Notes under the pieces: generated by a model
What the model was told of the DNA's origin: nothing
What the model saw: the letters and a program-made list of their open reading frames with translations, nothing else
Databases searched by the model: none
NCBI RefSeq assembly: GCF_005144885.1
Contig: NZ_CP039690.1
Span: 7,180,873-7,244,872 of the forward strand
Origin: Phreatobacter stygius
GTDB lineage: Bacteria; Pseudomonadota; Alphaproteobacteria; Rhizobiales; Phreatobacteraceae
DNA length: 64,000 nt
Direction: 5' to 3'
Program-made: the position numbers and the translations under genes
In this document: piece by piece, positions 16,138 through 25,764 of the stretch
How the letters are laid out: every line of letters begins with the position of its first letter
Position numbering within the stretch: the stretch's first letter is position 1

Positions 16138-16856
16138 TGCCCACTGAATTTCTGTTTCGCGACGATGCCTATCTGACCGAGGTCGAGGCGACGGTGACCG
16201 GCCTGACCGAGAAGGACGGCGCGATCGGCGTCGCCTTGGATCGCACCGTGTTCTATCCGACCGGCGGCGGCCAGCCCGGCGACACCGGCATCCTGGTGGT
16301 CGCCGGCCAGGACCTTGCCGTCGTCACCGCGGTCTATGGCGAAACCAAGCAGGACATCGTCCATGTGCTGGCGCCCGGCGCCACGGCGCCGGCGCTCGGC
16401 ACCAGCGTGACCGCCAGGATCGACTGGACCATCCGCCACAAGCGCATGCGCATGCATACCGGCCTGCATCTGTTGTCCGTGGTGCTGCCCTATCCGGTCA
16501 CCGGCGGCTCGGTCGGCGCCGATGAGGGCCGGCTCGATTTCGACATCCCGGAAGCCGGCCTCGACCGTGACGACATCACCGCCAGGCTGAATGTGCTGAT
16601 CGGCAAGGACGCCGAGGTCACCGAGCGCTGGATCACCGATGCCGAGCTCGAGGCCAATCCGGGCCTGGTCAAGACCATGTCGGTGAAGCCGCCCATGGGC
16701 TCCGGCAAGGTCCGCCTGGTCGACATCTCAGGCCTCGATCTTCAGCCTTGCGGCGGCACCCATGTCAGGCGCACAAGCGAAATCGGACCCATGGTCGTTT
16801 CGGCGATCGAGAAAAAAGGCAAGCAGAACCGGCGCGTGCGCGTCGTGTTTGCTTGA
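16137..16856 (+). CDS. alaX: Alanyl-tRNA editing protein AlaX (long form)
   Basis: 239 residues. Free-standing AlaX hydrolyses mischarged Ser-tRNA-Ala (and sometimes Gly). The zinc site is intact: His107 and His111 in RMHTGLHLLS, with Cys205 and His209 in PCGGTHV. The N-terminal RTVFYPTGGGQPGDTG glycine-rich block is typical of AlaX-L. It is coupled to the upstream cysteine synthase gene by a 1-nt stop/start overlap. Confidence 0.93.
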   Translation: MPTEFLFRDDAYLTEVEATVTGLTEKDGAIGVALDRTVFYPTGGGQPGDTGILVVAGQDLAVVTAVYGETKQDIVHVLAPGATAPALGTSVTARIDWTIRHKRMRMHTGLHLLSVVLPYPVTGGSVGADEGRLDFDIPEAGLDRDDITARLNVLIGKDAEVTERWITDAELEANPGLVKTMSVKPPMGSGKVRLVDISGLDLQPCGGTHVRRTSEIGPMVVSAIEKKGKQNRRVRVVFA

Positions 16857-16870
16857 AGGAGTAGCAAAGC

Positions 16871-17740
16871 ATGACCACCCTGCCCTCGCCCTGGCTGCGC
16901 TCCACCGACTGGCTCGCCGAGCGCCTGAACGCGCCGGACCTGGTCATCCTCGACGGCTCCTATTACCTCTCGACCATGAACCGCGACGCCGAGGCGGAAT
17001 TCGTCGCCGGCCATATCCCGGGCGCCCAGCGCTTCGATATCGACACGGTCAAGGATACCGAAACCGACCTGCCGCACATGATGCCGCCGACGCCGGCCTT
17101 CTCGGCGGCGCTGCGCAAGCTCGGCATCGGCGATGGCCAGTCGGTGCTGATCTATGACGGCGCCGGCCTGTTCTCCGCCCCCAGGGTCTGGTGGATGTTC
17201 CGCACCTTTGGCGTCGAGCGCGTCTTCATCCTCGACGGCGGCCTGCCGAAATGGGTCGCCGAGGGCCGCGCCGTCGAGACCGGGCCTGCGAAAGCCCGCG
17301 CGGCGCGCCATTTCACCGCCCGGCGCAACCATGGCGCGGTCGCCGATCTCGGCGACGTCAAGAAGGCGCTCGCCTCCGGCCGCGTCCAGGTGGTCGATGC
17401 CCGTCCGGCCGATCGTTTCCGCGGCGAGACCGCCGAGCCGCGCGCCGGGCTGAAATCCGGCCACATGCCGGGCTCGCTCAACGTGCCGTTCGGCAGCATC
17501 GTCCAGAACGGCCGGCTCGCCTCGCCCGAGACCATCAAGGCCGCCTTCGAGGCCGGCGGCGTCGATCTCGACAAGCCGGTCATCACCAGCTGCGGCTCGG
17601 GCGTCTCGGCGGCCATCCTCTGGCTCGCCATGGACGCCGTCGGCCGCCAGCCGGCCGGGCTCTATGACGGCTCCTGGGCCGAATGGGGCGGCCGCGAGGA
17701 TTGCCCGGTGGTCGCGGGGCCGGCCAAGACGGGCGAATAG
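16871..17740 (+). CDS. sseA: 3-mercaptopyruvate sulfurtransferase
   Basis: 289 residues with two rhodanese domains. It transfers sulfane sulfur from 3-mercaptopyruvate to thiophilic acceptors. The N-terminal domain has GHIPGAQRFDIDTV at 48-60 and an inactive loop; the C-terminal catalytic loop is CGSGVSA with Cys241. The CGSGVTA-like loop marks mercaptopyruvate specificity, as opposed to the CRKGVTA of thiosulfate transferases. GAAGGAG lies upstream of the ATG, 14 nt after alaX, consistent with one operon with cysK and alaX. Confidence 0.93.
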   Translation: MTTLPSPWLRSTDWLAERLNAPDLVILDGSYYLSTMNRDAEAEFVAGHIPGAQRFDIDTVKDTETDLPHMMPPTPAFSAALRKLGIGDGQSVLIYDGAGLFSAPRVWWMFRTFGVERVFILDGGLPKWVAEGRAVETGPAKARAARHFTARRNHGAVADLGDVKKALASGRVQVVDARPADRFRGETAEPRAGLKSGHMPGSLNVPFGSIVQNGRLASPETIKAAFEAGGVDLDKPVITSCGSGVSAAILWLAMDAVGRQPAGLYDGSWAEWGGREDCPVVAGPAKTGE

Positions 17741-17773
17741 CCGACCGCGAGCGGCGAACGCAACGCGCGCAAA

Positions 17774-17830
17774 CCCTCTCCCGCGTCTTCGTGGGAGAGG
17801 GTGGCGCCGTCAGGCGCCGGGTGAGGGTCT
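17774..17830 (+). repeat. Palindromic intergenic repeat, copy 1
   Basis: A CCCTCTCCC...GGGAGAGGG hairpin joined to GGCGCC...GGCGCC and GGGTGAGGG. An inverted, about 80% identical copy lies at 17890-17944. This kind of repeat is widespread between genes of many proteobacteria. Confidence 0.7.
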
Positions 17831-17889
17831 AATCCCACACCCCTGCCAATCCCTTGCACCCGGAATGCGCGTCGCAGATCGATGCAACG

Positions 17890-17944
17890 CCCTCACCCGG
17901 CCGCTGACGCGGCCACCCTCTCCCGCGAAGACGCGGGCGAAGGT
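17890..17944 (-). repeat. Palindromic intergenic repeat, copy 2 (inverted)
   Basis: Inverted partner of 17774-17830, again built from CCCTCACCC, a GGCCGC/GCGGCC hairpin and CCCTCTCCC. The two copies face each other across 59 nt in the space between convergent sseA and aapP, where they may act as a bidirectional termination structure. Confidence 0.7.
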
Positions 17945-18006
17945 TCGCGCGGCCCTCTTCGTCAGGCCGCCCTACTCCATTCCCCACTCGCCACTCGCTA
18001 TTCGCC

Positions 18007-18780
18007 CTAGTGAAGGATCTGGCTGAGGAACAGCTTGGTCCGCTCGTGCTGGGGATGTGAGAAGAATTCGTTCGGCTCGTTCATTTCGATGATCTGGCCG
18101 AAATCCATGAAGATCACCCGGTTGGCGACCTGGCGGGCAAAGCCCATTTCGTGGGTGACGCAGAGCATGGTCATGCCCTCTTCGGCCAGCCCCACCATGG
18201 TGTCGAGCACCTCCTTGACCATTTCCGGATCGAGTGCCGAGGTCGGCTCGTCGAACAGCATGATCTTCGGGCTCATGCACAGCGCCCGCGCGATGGCGAC
18301 GCGCTGCTGCTGGCCGCCGGACAGCTGGCCGGGATATTTCAGCGCCTGCTCGGGAATGCGCACCCGCTTGAGGTAGTGCATCGCCACCTCCTCGGCGTCC
18401 TTCTTGGGCATTTTCTTGACCCAGATCGGCGCCAGCGTGCAGTTCTCCAGGATGGTCAGGTGCGGGAACAGGTTGAAGTGCTGGAACACCATGCCGACCT
18501 CGCGGCGGATCTCGTCGATCTTCTTGAGGTCGTTGGTCAGTTCGATGCCATCGACGACGATCTTGCCCTGCTGGTGTTCCTCCAGCCGGTTGATGCAGCG
18601 GATCATCGTCGATTTGCCCGACCCCGAGGGTCCGCAGATGACGATGCGCTCGCCGCGCCGGACCGTCAGGTTGATGTCCTTCAGCACGTGGAACTCGCCG
18701 TACCATTTGTGCACGCCGGTGAGATCGACGGCCACCTCATTGACCGTCGTCGGCATTTTCATGGGGGCGGGACTGGCCAT
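18007..18780 (-). CDS. aapP: General L-amino acid ABC transporter, ATP-binding protein
   Basis: 257 residues. ATPase of the AapJQMP/BztABCD broad-specificity amino acid importer. Walker [10 protein letters not shown] at 50-58, [16 protein letters not shown] loop at 95-109, LSGGQ at 153-157, Walker [13 protein letters not shown] at 173-184 and H-loop VTHEMGFAR. The start is ATG 18780 (MASPAPMKM). Last gene of the leftward aapJQMP operon, 53 nt after aapM. Confidence 0.97.
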   Translation of the reverse strand: MASPAPMKMPTTVNEVAVDLTGVHKWYGEFHVLKDINLTVRRGERIVICGPSGSGKSTMIRCINRLEEHQQGKIVVDGIELTNDLKKIDEIRREVGMVFQHFNLFPHLTILENCTLAPIWVKKMPKKDAEEVAMHYLKRVRIPEQALKYPGQLSGGQQQRVAIARALCMSPKIMLFDEPTSALDPEMVKEVLDTMVGLAEEGMTMLCVTHEMGFARQVANRVIFMDFGQIIEMNEPNEFFSHPQHERTKLFLSQILH

Positions 18781-18833
18781 GCGGAACTCCTGGAAACGTT
18801 GTTGGTCGTGGCCGGCCGGGCCTGGTCTTGACT

Positions 18834-20306
18834 CTAGTGGCGGCGGCCCTTGTTGAGGCGGTTCTCGACGAAGATCGAGTAGCGGGACATGAAGTAGCAG
18901 AACGAGAAATAGATGATCCCGGCAAAGGCGAAGCCGGTATAGAGCGTCACCGGGCTGGCCCATTGCGGATCGGTGAAGCCGGCGCGCATGCCGCCGAGCA
19001 GGTCGAAGATGGCGACGATCGAGACCAGCGTGGTGTCCTTGAACAGCCCGATGAACGAATTGACGATGCCCGGAATGACCAATTTCAGCGCCTGCGGCAA
19101 GATCACCAGGCCCATCATCCGTGGATAGTTCAGGCCGAGCGCCTGGGCGCCCTCGAACTGGCCTTTCGGGATCGCCTGCAGGCCGCCGCGGATGACCTCG
19201 GCCATATAGGCGCCGGAGAAGATCGAGGCGCCGACCAGCACGCGCATCAAGGGGTCGGGCGACCGCTCGAGGAACAAGGGCAGCATATAGGTTGCGAAGA
19301 ACAGCACGGTGATCAGCGGCACGCCGCGAACCAGCTCGATCAGCGCGACCGAGAGGAAGCGGATGATCGGCAGTTTCGACCGCCGGCCGAGCGCCAGCGC
19401 CACGCCGATCGGCAGCGCCGCGACAATGCCGGTGACCGCGACCACCAGGGTGACCAGAAGCCCGCCCCATTGCCGGGTCTCGACGACAGGCAGAGCCGGC
19501 AGATCGAACCAGCCGCCGCGCACCACGCCGAAGGCCAGGATGCTGACCGCCAGCGCCGCGGCACTGAACAGCAGGAGGCGCACATTGGCCCGGGGCTCCA
19601 TCAGGCTGAGCACACAGGCGATCAGAACGCCGAGCCCGACCAGCGCATGCAGCTCGAACCAGTCGGGCCGCAAGAACCAGATGGCCACCGCGACGACGAA
19701 CAGCACCAGGCCGCCGACGAACAGGTAGCGCTCGTCCATGCCGGATTCGCTGAGGCTCAGGAGATAGGCAATCAGCAGGCCGAGTGCCGCCAGGATGGCC
19801 AGCCAGTCGATGACGCCGAGCCAGGGATTGATGATCGATCCGCCCTGCAGCAGGACGAAGGCGAGGATCGGGAACAGGCCGAAGAACAGGATCGCGTTCA
19901 GCACCTTGTAGCCGACCGAGGGGATCAGCAGCGGCACCAGCAGGATCACCGCGATGATGCCGGTCAGATTGACCCGCCAGCGCTCCTCGACCGGATAGAA
20001 ACCATACATGAACTGGGCGAACTTGGCCTGGACGAAGGGCCAGCAGGCGCCGACATGGCGCCCCACCTTCTCGTCCAGGCAGGCATCGCGATCGGCGCCG
20101 GTCCAGACCGCCCGGATCAGCGTGAAGTCGATGAAGATCCAGAGCAGCTTGAAGGCGACATAACCGCCGATGACGGTCAGGATCGCATGCGGGATCGACG
20201 AGAACAGGTTGGCGCGCATCCAGCCGAGCGGCCCGGCCAAGGAGACCGGCGGCGGCAGCGACTGGGCGAGTTCCCGGCGGACGAAGGTCGTGGACGACAT
20301 GGTCAT
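18834..20306 (-). CDS. aapM: General L-amino acid ABC transporter, permease (enlarged)
   Basis: 490 residues against about 380-400 for typical AapM. The N-terminus ([18 protein letters not shown]) and the C-terminal permease core ([21 protein letters not shown] to the EAA loop [18 protein letters not shown] and [15 protein letters not shown]) are normal. The extra 100 or so residues at about 160-265 add four or so hydrophobic spans where relatives have a short linker. ATG 20306 has GAGGG 8 nt upstream. It pairs with AapQ to form the channel. Confidence 0.93.
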   Translation of the reverse strand: MTMSSTTFVRRELAQSLPPPVSLAGPLGWMRANLFSSIPHAILTVIGGYVAFKLLWIFIDFTLIRAVWTGADRDACLDEKVGRHVGACWPFVQAKFAQFMYGFYPVEERWRVNLTGIIAVILLVPLLIPSVGYKVLNAILFFGLFPILAFVLLQGGSIINPWLGVIDWLAILAALGLLIAYLLSLSESGMDERYLFVGGLVLFVVAVAIWFLRPDWFELHALVGLGVLIACVLSLMEPRANVRLLLFSAAALAVSILAFGVVRGGWFDLPALPVVETRQWGGLLVTLVVAVTGIVAALPIGVALALGRRSKLPIIRFLSVALIELVRGVPLITVLFFATYMLPLFLERSPDPLMRVLVGASIFSGAYMAEVIRGGLQAIPKGQFEGAQALGLNYPRMMGLVILPQALKLVIPGIVNSFIGLFKDTTLVSIVAIFDLLGGMRAGFTDPQWASPVTLYTGFAFAGIIYFSFCYFMSRYSIFVENRLNKGRRH

Positions 20307-20316
20307 CGGCCGGCCC

Positions 20317-21510
20317 TCAGCGTTCGACCAGCGCAATGCGCCGGTTGTACCAGTTCATGAACAGCGACGTGATGATCGAGATGGTCAGGTAGCAGCCCAT
20401 CCACATCGCGATGATTTCGATCGCCTGGCCGGTCTGGTTGAGGATCGTGCCGCCGACCGAAACCATGTCGGGATAACCGATGCCCACCGCCAGCGACGAG
20501 TTCTTGGCGAGGTTGAGATATTGGCTGGTCAGCGGCGGGATGATCACCCTGAGCGCCTGCGGAATCACGATCAGGTTGAGGATGCGTCCTTCCTGCAGGC
20601 CGAGCGAGCGGCCGGCTTCGGTCTGGCCATGGCTGACCGCCTGGATGCCGGCGCGGACGATCTCGCCGATGAAGGCCGCGGTATAGGCGACCAGCGCGAT
20701 CAGCAGCGCGACGAATTCCGGGATGATCGTCATGCCGCCCTGGAGATTGAAGCGGCCCTGGACCGGATGATCGAACGACACCGGCATTCCGGTGGCCAGA
20801 TAGGCCAGCAGCGGCAGGCCGATGATCAGCCCCCACATGGTCGGCACGACAGGGAATTGTTCGCCGGTGGCGTCCTGGCGCTTGTGCGCCCAATGGCGCA
20901 CCGCGAAAGCCACCACGATGCCGACGATCAGGCCGATGCCGATCCATCCCGCACCCGGCTGGAACAGCGGCTTCGGCATGGTGATGCCGCGCTGGTTGAT
21001 GAACAGCTCACCGAACAGCGAGATGGAATCGCGCGGCGCCGGCATGGTCGCGAGCACCGCCAGGTACCAGAACAGGATCTGGAACAAGAGCGGCAGGTTG
21101 CGGATGATCTCGACATACCAATAGGCGATCTTGGCGATCACCCAGTTGCGCGACAGCCGGGCGACGCCAACGATGAAGCCGAGGATGGTGGCGAGGAAGA
21201 CGCCGACCACGGCGACCAGAAGCGTGTTCAGCAACCCGACCACGAAGGCCCGGCCATAAGACATCGCTTCATTCCAGGGAATGAGCGTCTGCGAAATACC
21301 GAAGCCCGCGGTGTTGTCGAGGAAGCCGAAGCCCGCCGCGATGCGCTGGTTGGTCAGGTTGGTGACCGCGTTCGAGATACCCCTGTAGGCCAGGAAGATC
21401 AGCAGGCCGAGGGCTATCGCCTGGAAAATGGTGCCGCGGATTTTGGGGTTGTTGAAGAACGCCACTTTGGGCGCACTTACCCCGCGAGCCGGCAATGTGC
21501 CGTCCGTCAT
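20317..21510 (-). CDS. aapQ: General L-amino acid ABC transporter, permease
   Basis: 397 residues. The N-terminus FFNNPKIRGTIFQAIALGLL and the GYSxxDSYxxA-like SYGRAFVVGLLNTLLVAVVG block are typical AapQ. The ABC permease EAA loop is QAVSHGQTEAGRSLGLQEGRILNLIVIPQALRVIIPPL, and the C-terminus is SLFMNWYNRRIALVER. ATG 21510 is chosen for its strong GAAGGGGA site; a longer reading starts 51 nt upstream without one. It lies between aapJ (142-nt gap with hairpins) and aapM (10-nt gap). Confidence 0.96.
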   Translation of the reverse strand: MTDGTLPARGVSAPKVAFFNNPKIRGTIFQAIALGLLIFLAYRGISNAVTNLTNQRIAAGFGFLDNTAGFGISQTLIPWNEAMSYGRAFVVGLLNTLLVAVVGVFLATILGFIVGVARLSRNWVIAKIAYWYVEIIRNLPLLFQILFWYLAVLATMPAPRDSISLFGELFINQRGITMPKPLFQPGAGWIGIGLIVGIVVAFAVRHWAHKRQDATGEQFPVVPTMWGLIIGLPLLAYLATGMPVSFDHPVQGRFNLQGGMTIIPEFVALLIALVAYTAAFIGEIVRAGIQAVSHGQTEAGRSLGLQEGRILNLIVIPQALRVIIPPLTSQYLNLAKNSSLAVGIGYPDMVSVGGTILNQTGQAIEIIAMWMGCYLTISIITSLFMNWYNRRIALVER

Positions 21511-21550
21511 GTTCGCCGTCCCCTTCTCTGGCCCGGTGAGGGACCCTTCC

Positions 21551-21570
21551 GGCGCCGACAAATCGGCGCC
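21551..21570. other. Perfect hairpin between aapJ and aapQ
   Basis: GGCGCCGA-CAAA-TCGGCGCC: an 8-bp perfect stem with a 4-nt loop and no T run. In binding-protein-dependent operons such structures shield the 3' end of the binding-protein message and allow excess AapJ over the membrane subunits. Confidence 0.6.
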
Positions 21571-21597
21571 GCGGGTCGGTTATCTTCACCGAATTAC

Positions 21598-21622
21598 CGT
21601 CCTGGATCGTGGACCCAGGACG
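21598..21622. other. Second hairpin between aapJ and aapQ
   Basis: CGTCCTGG and CCAGGACG, 8-bp arms with a 9-nt loop, 31 nt downstream of the aapJ stop. With the hairpin at 21551-21570 it forms a double structure in the 142-nt spacer, suited to partial termination or mRNA stabilisation. Confidence 0.55.
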
Positions 21623-21652
21623 ATTGTCATGTCCAGTCGTATTCGCGCAGCG

Positions 21653-22687
21653 TCAACGGATGGGCGGCGCGTATTGCAGGCCGCCCTTGTTCCACAGGGC
21701 ATTCAACCCGCGTGAAATGCCGAGCCGGGTGTTCGGCCCGACATTGCGCTCGAACACCTCGCCGTAATTGCCGACATGCCGGACGATGCGCACCACCCAG
21801 TCCTTGGTCAGGCCCAGCGCTTCGCCGGAATTGCCCTCGGTGCCGACCACGCGCCGGATCTCCGGATTGGGCGACTGCAACATCTGGTCGAGATTGGCCT
21901 TGGTGATGCCGAGCTCTTCCGCCGTCACCTGGGCGTAGAGCACCCATTTGACCAGGTCGAACCACTGGTCGTCGCCGTGCCGCACGACCGGGCCGAGCGG
22001 CTCCTTGGAGATGATTTCCGGCAGCACGATATGGTCGTCGGGCTTGGCCAGCTTGACGCGCTCGGCATAGAGGCCGGAGGCGTCGGTGGTGAACACGTCG
22101 CAGCGGCCGGCGTCATAGGCCTTGACGGTTTCGTCGGCCGTGCCGAACACCACCGGTTCGTATTTCAGGTTGTTGGCACGGAAATAGTCGGCGACATTCA
22201 GTTCGGTCGTCGTGCCGGTCTGCACGCAGACCGACGCGCCGGACAGTTCACGCGCGCTCTTCACGTTGAGCGACTTGCGCACCATGAAGCCCTGGCCGTC
22301 GTAATAATTGACCCCGACGAAGTTGAGGCCGAGCGCGGTGTCGCGCTGCAGCGTCCAGGTCGAGTTGCGCGCCAGGATGTCGATCTCGCCGGATTGCAGC
22401 GCGGTGAAGCGGTCCTTGGCCGAGAGCGGCGAGAACCTGACCTTGGTCGGGTCGTTGAAGATGGCGGCCGCGACCGCCCGGCAGAAGTCGACGTCGAGGC
22501 CGGTCCAGTTGCCGGCGCTGTCGGGCATCGAGAAGCCCGCCAGGCCCTGGGTCACACCGCACTGGATGTAGCCCTTGTTCTGCACGTTGCGCAGTGTCGT
22601 GCTGGCCGCGGGCGCCTGGGCCAATGCGGCGGTGGCGGAAAATCCAAGCGCTGCGCCGAGCGCGAGGGTCGAGACGATCCGTTTCAT
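21653..22687 (-). CDS. aapJ: General L-amino acid ABC transporter, periplasmic binding protein
   Basis: 344 residues with a Sec signal peptide (residues 1-23, MKRIVSTLALGAALGFSATA, cut near ALAQ). The mature protein begins with the Aap hallmark TLRNVQNKGYIQCGVTQGLAGFSMPD, then WTGLDVDFCRAVAAAIF, and contains ARNSTWTLQRD and VVRHGDDQWFDLVKWVLYA. It captures a broad range of L-amino acids in the periplasm. First gene of the operon; the 283-nt space to metC carries its promoter, where an 11-bp direct repeat TCAAGGGCTTG (22860 and 22880) is the only structure I can see. Confidence 0.96.
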   Translation of the reverse strand: MKRIVSTLALGAALGFSATAALAQAPAASTTLRNVQNKGYIQCGVTQGLAGFSMPDSAGNWTGLDVDFCRAVAAAIFNDPTKVRFSPLSAKDRFTALQSGEIDILARNSTWTLQRDTALGLNFVGVNYYDGQGFMVRKSLNVKSARELSGASVCVQTGTTTELNVADYFRANNLKYEPVVFGTADETVKAYDAGRCDVFTTDASGLYAERVKLAKPDDHIVLPEIISKEPLGPVVRHGDDQWFDLVKWVLYAQVTAEELGITKANLDQMLQSPNPEIRRVVGTEGNSGEALGLTKDWVVRIVRHVGNYGEVFERNVGPNTRLGISRGLNALWNKGGLQYAPPIR

Positions 22688-22970
22688 GGTGGCAGCCTTT
22701 CCACTCTTTCATTGGTCGATCGTTGAAGTCTGCGAGCAAGCGGCCGGCGCGATGTTCCCCTCGTTGCCACCCGTTTTCTCCGCGGAAACAGCCTCCGTTT
22801 CCTGGGCCAGCCGCTGGAGACCCCGCATTCCTGCATCACAGGCCATCTCCGAACAGGGGTCAAGGGCTTGGAACAACCCTCAAGGGCTTGACGGCGGTCG
22901 ATCGGCTCGGGGAAATGACTTTTCCCACCTTCTGCGGGCCATGCTCGCTTTTTCCCGATGCGAGGCGATC

Positions 22971-24151
22971 ATGGCAGGCCCATCCGACACCAAGCGCTTT
23001 TCCGAGCGGACACGCCTGGTGCTCGGCGGCCGCGACCCGTCCGACCAGCATGGTTTCGTCAACACGCCGATCTATCGCGGCTCGACCGTGCTCTATCCGA
23101 CCTATGAGGAGCTCAAGGCCCGCCGTCAGCGCTTCGTCTATGGCACCAAGGGCACGCCGACGACCCAGGCGCTGGAACAGGCCTGGACCGAACTGTCAGG
23201 TGCGGCCGGTACCGTGCTGGTGCCCTCCGGGCTCGCCGCCATCATGGTGGCGCTGCAGTCCTGCCTGAAGGCCGGCGACCACCTGCTGGTCACCGATTCC
23301 GTCTACCGCCCGACGCGTAATTATTGCGACACCGTGCTGAAGCGCTTCGGCGTCGAGACCACCTATTACGATCCGACCATCGGCGCCGGCATCGGCGCGC
23401 TGATGCGCCCGAACACCACGGCCGTGTTCACCGAGGCGCCGGGCTCCCAGACCTTCGAGATGCAGGACATCCCGGCGATCGCCGAGGTGGCGCACGCGCG
23501 CGGCGCCGTCGTGCTGGTCGACAACACCTGGGCGACCCCCTGCTGTTTCCGCCGCATGAACGCGGCGCGGATATTGCGATCGAGGCCGGCACCAAATATC
23601 TCGGCGGCCATTCCGATCTGCTGATGGGCCTGGTCACCGCCAATGACCGCTGCTGGAAGTCGCTGCGCGACACCTTCGACGCCATGGCCATCCTGTCGGC
23701 GCCGGAGGATGTGTTCCTGGCGCTGCGCGGCCTGCGCACCATGAGGCTCCGCCTCGACGAGGCCGGCCGCCAGGGCATGGCCATGGCGACCTGGCTCGCG
23801 GCGCGCCCCGAGGTCAAGACGGTGCTGCATCCGGCCTTCCCGTCGCATCCTGGACACGACATCTGGAAGCGCGATTTCAAAGGTGCTTCAGGCCTGTTCT
23901 CGGTCATCCTTCATCCGGTTTCCGAGAAGGCGCTGGGCGCCCTGCTGGATGGGCTCGAACTGTTCGGCATGGGCTATTCCTGGGGCGGTTATGAAAGCCT
24001 CGTGGTGCCCTTCGACTGCTCGCAATACCGCACGGCGACCACCTGGAACCCCGGCGGCACGCCGCTGCGCTTCCAGATCGGGCTCGAGGATGTCGCCGAC
24101 CTGCAGGCCGATCTCGCCGCCGGTTTCGCTCGCATGAAAGCGGCCGACTGA
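22971..24151 (+). pseudogene. metC: Cystathionine beta-lyase, frameshifted
   Basis: A PLP-dependent trans-sulfuration enzyme that cleaves cystathionine to homocysteine. The N-terminal half reads normally from ATG 22971 (FSERTRLVLGGRDP, YGTKGTPTT, VLVPSGLAAIM, EAPGSQTFE, VLVDNTWATP). At the C5 run 23536-23540 the frame is lost. The correct continuation, FPPHERGADIAIEAGTKYLGG with the PLP Lys and then WGGYESLVVP, lies in the +1 frame to 24151. One missing C (expected six) explains it exactly. As written, the product would end at 23624 without the PLP lysine. Either a sequencing error in a homopolymer or a real inactivating or phase-variable change. Confidence 0.9.
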
Positions 24152-24170
24152 CAGCGAATGGCTCCGGCCG

Positions 24171-24764
24171 TCAGGGCACCAGCCAGCGCCCGTCCCAGCC
24201 TGTGCCGGTCCAGTCGAACACCGCGCGCCGGTGACCGGCATCATCCAGCAGCAGCCATTCGAGCCGGTCGGCGGTGACCGTGATGGCGGCGAAATGGACC
24301 ACGCCGGCGAGAATGCCGGCCGCGTCCTTGGGCATGCCATAGGCTCCGCCGGCTGCGATCGGCGACCCCGGTCCGGGCTCCACGGCATAACAGGCGCGGC
24401 TGCCGAGCCGCGCGCTGTCCCAGGCCTCCTGCCCTGCCCCGTCGGCACCGGCGATCTCGGCGGTGCCGGCAAGCTGGACCTGAACCTTCAGGCCAGGGTC
24501 ATAAAAATGCACCGCGATGCGCGGATCCCGGGCAAGTTCGCCTGACTTCGCCGAGCGTATGTCGGTATGGAAACGGATGCGCCGCGCCTGCGGCGCGCAA
24601 CCGCGCAGCACCACGGTGCGAAGTCGCGGCCTGCCCTCGGCATCGACGGTCGCAATCGTCGGCGTGTGAAACGGCGCGCGGACCGCCTCGACGCCGGCGG
24701 CGATCAGCCGCCAGGCTTCGGCGCAACTGGCGGCGAGATCGTCGCGACAGGCTGAAATCGTCAC
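24171..24764 (-). CDS. Pyridoxamine 5'-phosphate oxidase-like FMN-binding protein
   Basis: 197 residues with the split-barrel FMN fold. The PNPOx-like signature is seen in PTIATVDAEGRPRLRTVVLRG, RIRFHTDIRSAKSGEL (FMN phosphate contacts) and PRIAVHFYDPGLKVQVQLAGTAEI, and the C-terminus VTADRLEWLLLD...HRRAVFDW corresponds to the PNPOx dimerisation tail. Shorter and more divergent than PdxH, so vitamin B6 activity is unproven. It begins with GTG 24764 overlapping the PAP2 stop by 4 nt (GTGA). Confidence 0.8.
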   Translation of the reverse strand: MTISACRDDLAASCAEAWRLIAAGVEAVRAPFHTPTIATVDAEGRPRLRTVVLRGCAPQARRIRFHTDIRSAKSGELARDPRIAVHFYDPGLKVQVQLAGTAEIAGADGAGQEAWDSARLGSRACYAVEPGPGSPIAAGGAYGMPKDAAGILAGVVHFAAITVTADRLEWLLLDDAGHRRAVFDWTGTGWDGRWLVP

Positions 24765-25636
24765 GGCTTCAGCCGGCGGCCGAGCGTCGCCAGCGCCGCC
24801 ACGACCCGCCGGCGCGGCATGGGGAACGGCCGGCGCCCGGGCCCGGGCGCGAAGACGAAGCCGCGCCGGGCGAACCAGTCGCGGGTCATGATGGTGAACC
24901 AGGCGCCCCAGGCCGAACCGACCACGATGTCGGTGAAATAATGCGCGTCGACCACGATCCGGCTGAGCGCCACGAGCGTCGCGATCACCAGGAGCAGCTT
25001 GCGCCAGCGCGGCGCGAGGCAGGCCAAGGCGACCGCTATGGCGAATGCGGTCTGCGAATGGCCGGAGGGAAAGCTTGCATAAGACGCCTTCCAGGCGGTC
25101 AGGTCGAAATGCAGCGCGCCGAATTCTTCGAAATAGCGCGGCCGGGCGCGGCCGATGATGCGCTTGACGATGGCGATGATCAGGCCGGAACCGCCGACCG
25201 CAATGAACAGGAAGGCGAGCCGGGCGGCGAGCGCCAGCACCACCCGGTCGGCGAAGCTGCGAACCGGCGGCATCACCGCCAGAATGACGATCAGCACGAT
25301 GCCGGTCGGCCAGAGCAGCCAGCCGGACTTGCCGAGATCGGTGACGATCTCGAAGAACAGCGCGAGCCCGCCGGTGATGGCGTGCTGGCCGCGCTGAATG
25401 ACCGGATCGATATAGGCCATGCTGGCCAGGACCAGCGCGGTGCCGACCAGGACGGCCGAAGCCCAGGCCGCCCAATCCTCGAAGAGCTGCAGGGCCGGCG
25501 CGGCATTCGGCCGGACCGGCCGGCCGAGACGCCGCATGCCGGCGAGGAAAGCCTCGCTCGAGGCCGCCAACCGCCCCCGCAGGGACAGGTGCGACGCAGG
25601 CGTGGCGGTCAAGGGCGGCGTATCGATCGGGCTCAT
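24761..25636 (-). CDS. PAP2-superfamily membrane phosphatase
   Basis: 291 residues with about six transmembrane spans. All three phosphatase motifs are present: KRIIGRARP (K-x6-RP), SFPSGHS (PSGH), and SRIVVDAHYFTDIVVG (SR-x5-H-x3-D). The family dephosphorylates lipid phosphates such as phosphatidic acid, undecaprenyl pyrophosphate or lipid A. The N-terminal 35 residues are cytosolic and basic. Translationally coupled to the PNPOx-like gene. Substrate unknown. Confidence 0.9.
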   Translation of the reverse strand: MSPIDTPPLTATPASHLSLRGRLAASSEAFLAGMRRLGRPVRPNAAPALQLFEDWAAWASAVLVGTALVLASMAYIDPVIQRGQHAITGGLALFFEIVTDLGKSGWLLWPTGIVLIVILAVMPPVRSFADRVVLALAARLAFLFIAVGGSGLIIAIVKRIIGRARPRYFEEFGALHFDLTAWKASYASFPSGHSQTAFAIAVALACLAPRWRKLLLVIATLVALSRIVVDAHYFTDIVVGSAWGAWFTIMTRDWFARRGFVFAPGPGRRPFPMPRRRVVAALATLGRRLKP

Positions 25637-25764
25637 CGCGTTTTTGTCTGAGAACCGGCGGCGCCGGTCACCTTCAAATCGGGCGCAGATCCCTACGCCG
25701 ATCGCGCCGCCGTGTCACGCGGGTGCCGGCCCATCTCGACGACATGGGAGCGGCCCGCCTCCGC

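Noticed and set aside
18828-20360. Plus-strand open frame opposite aapM
   Set aside because: Gln/Asp/Arg-rich shadow of a conserved permease gene.
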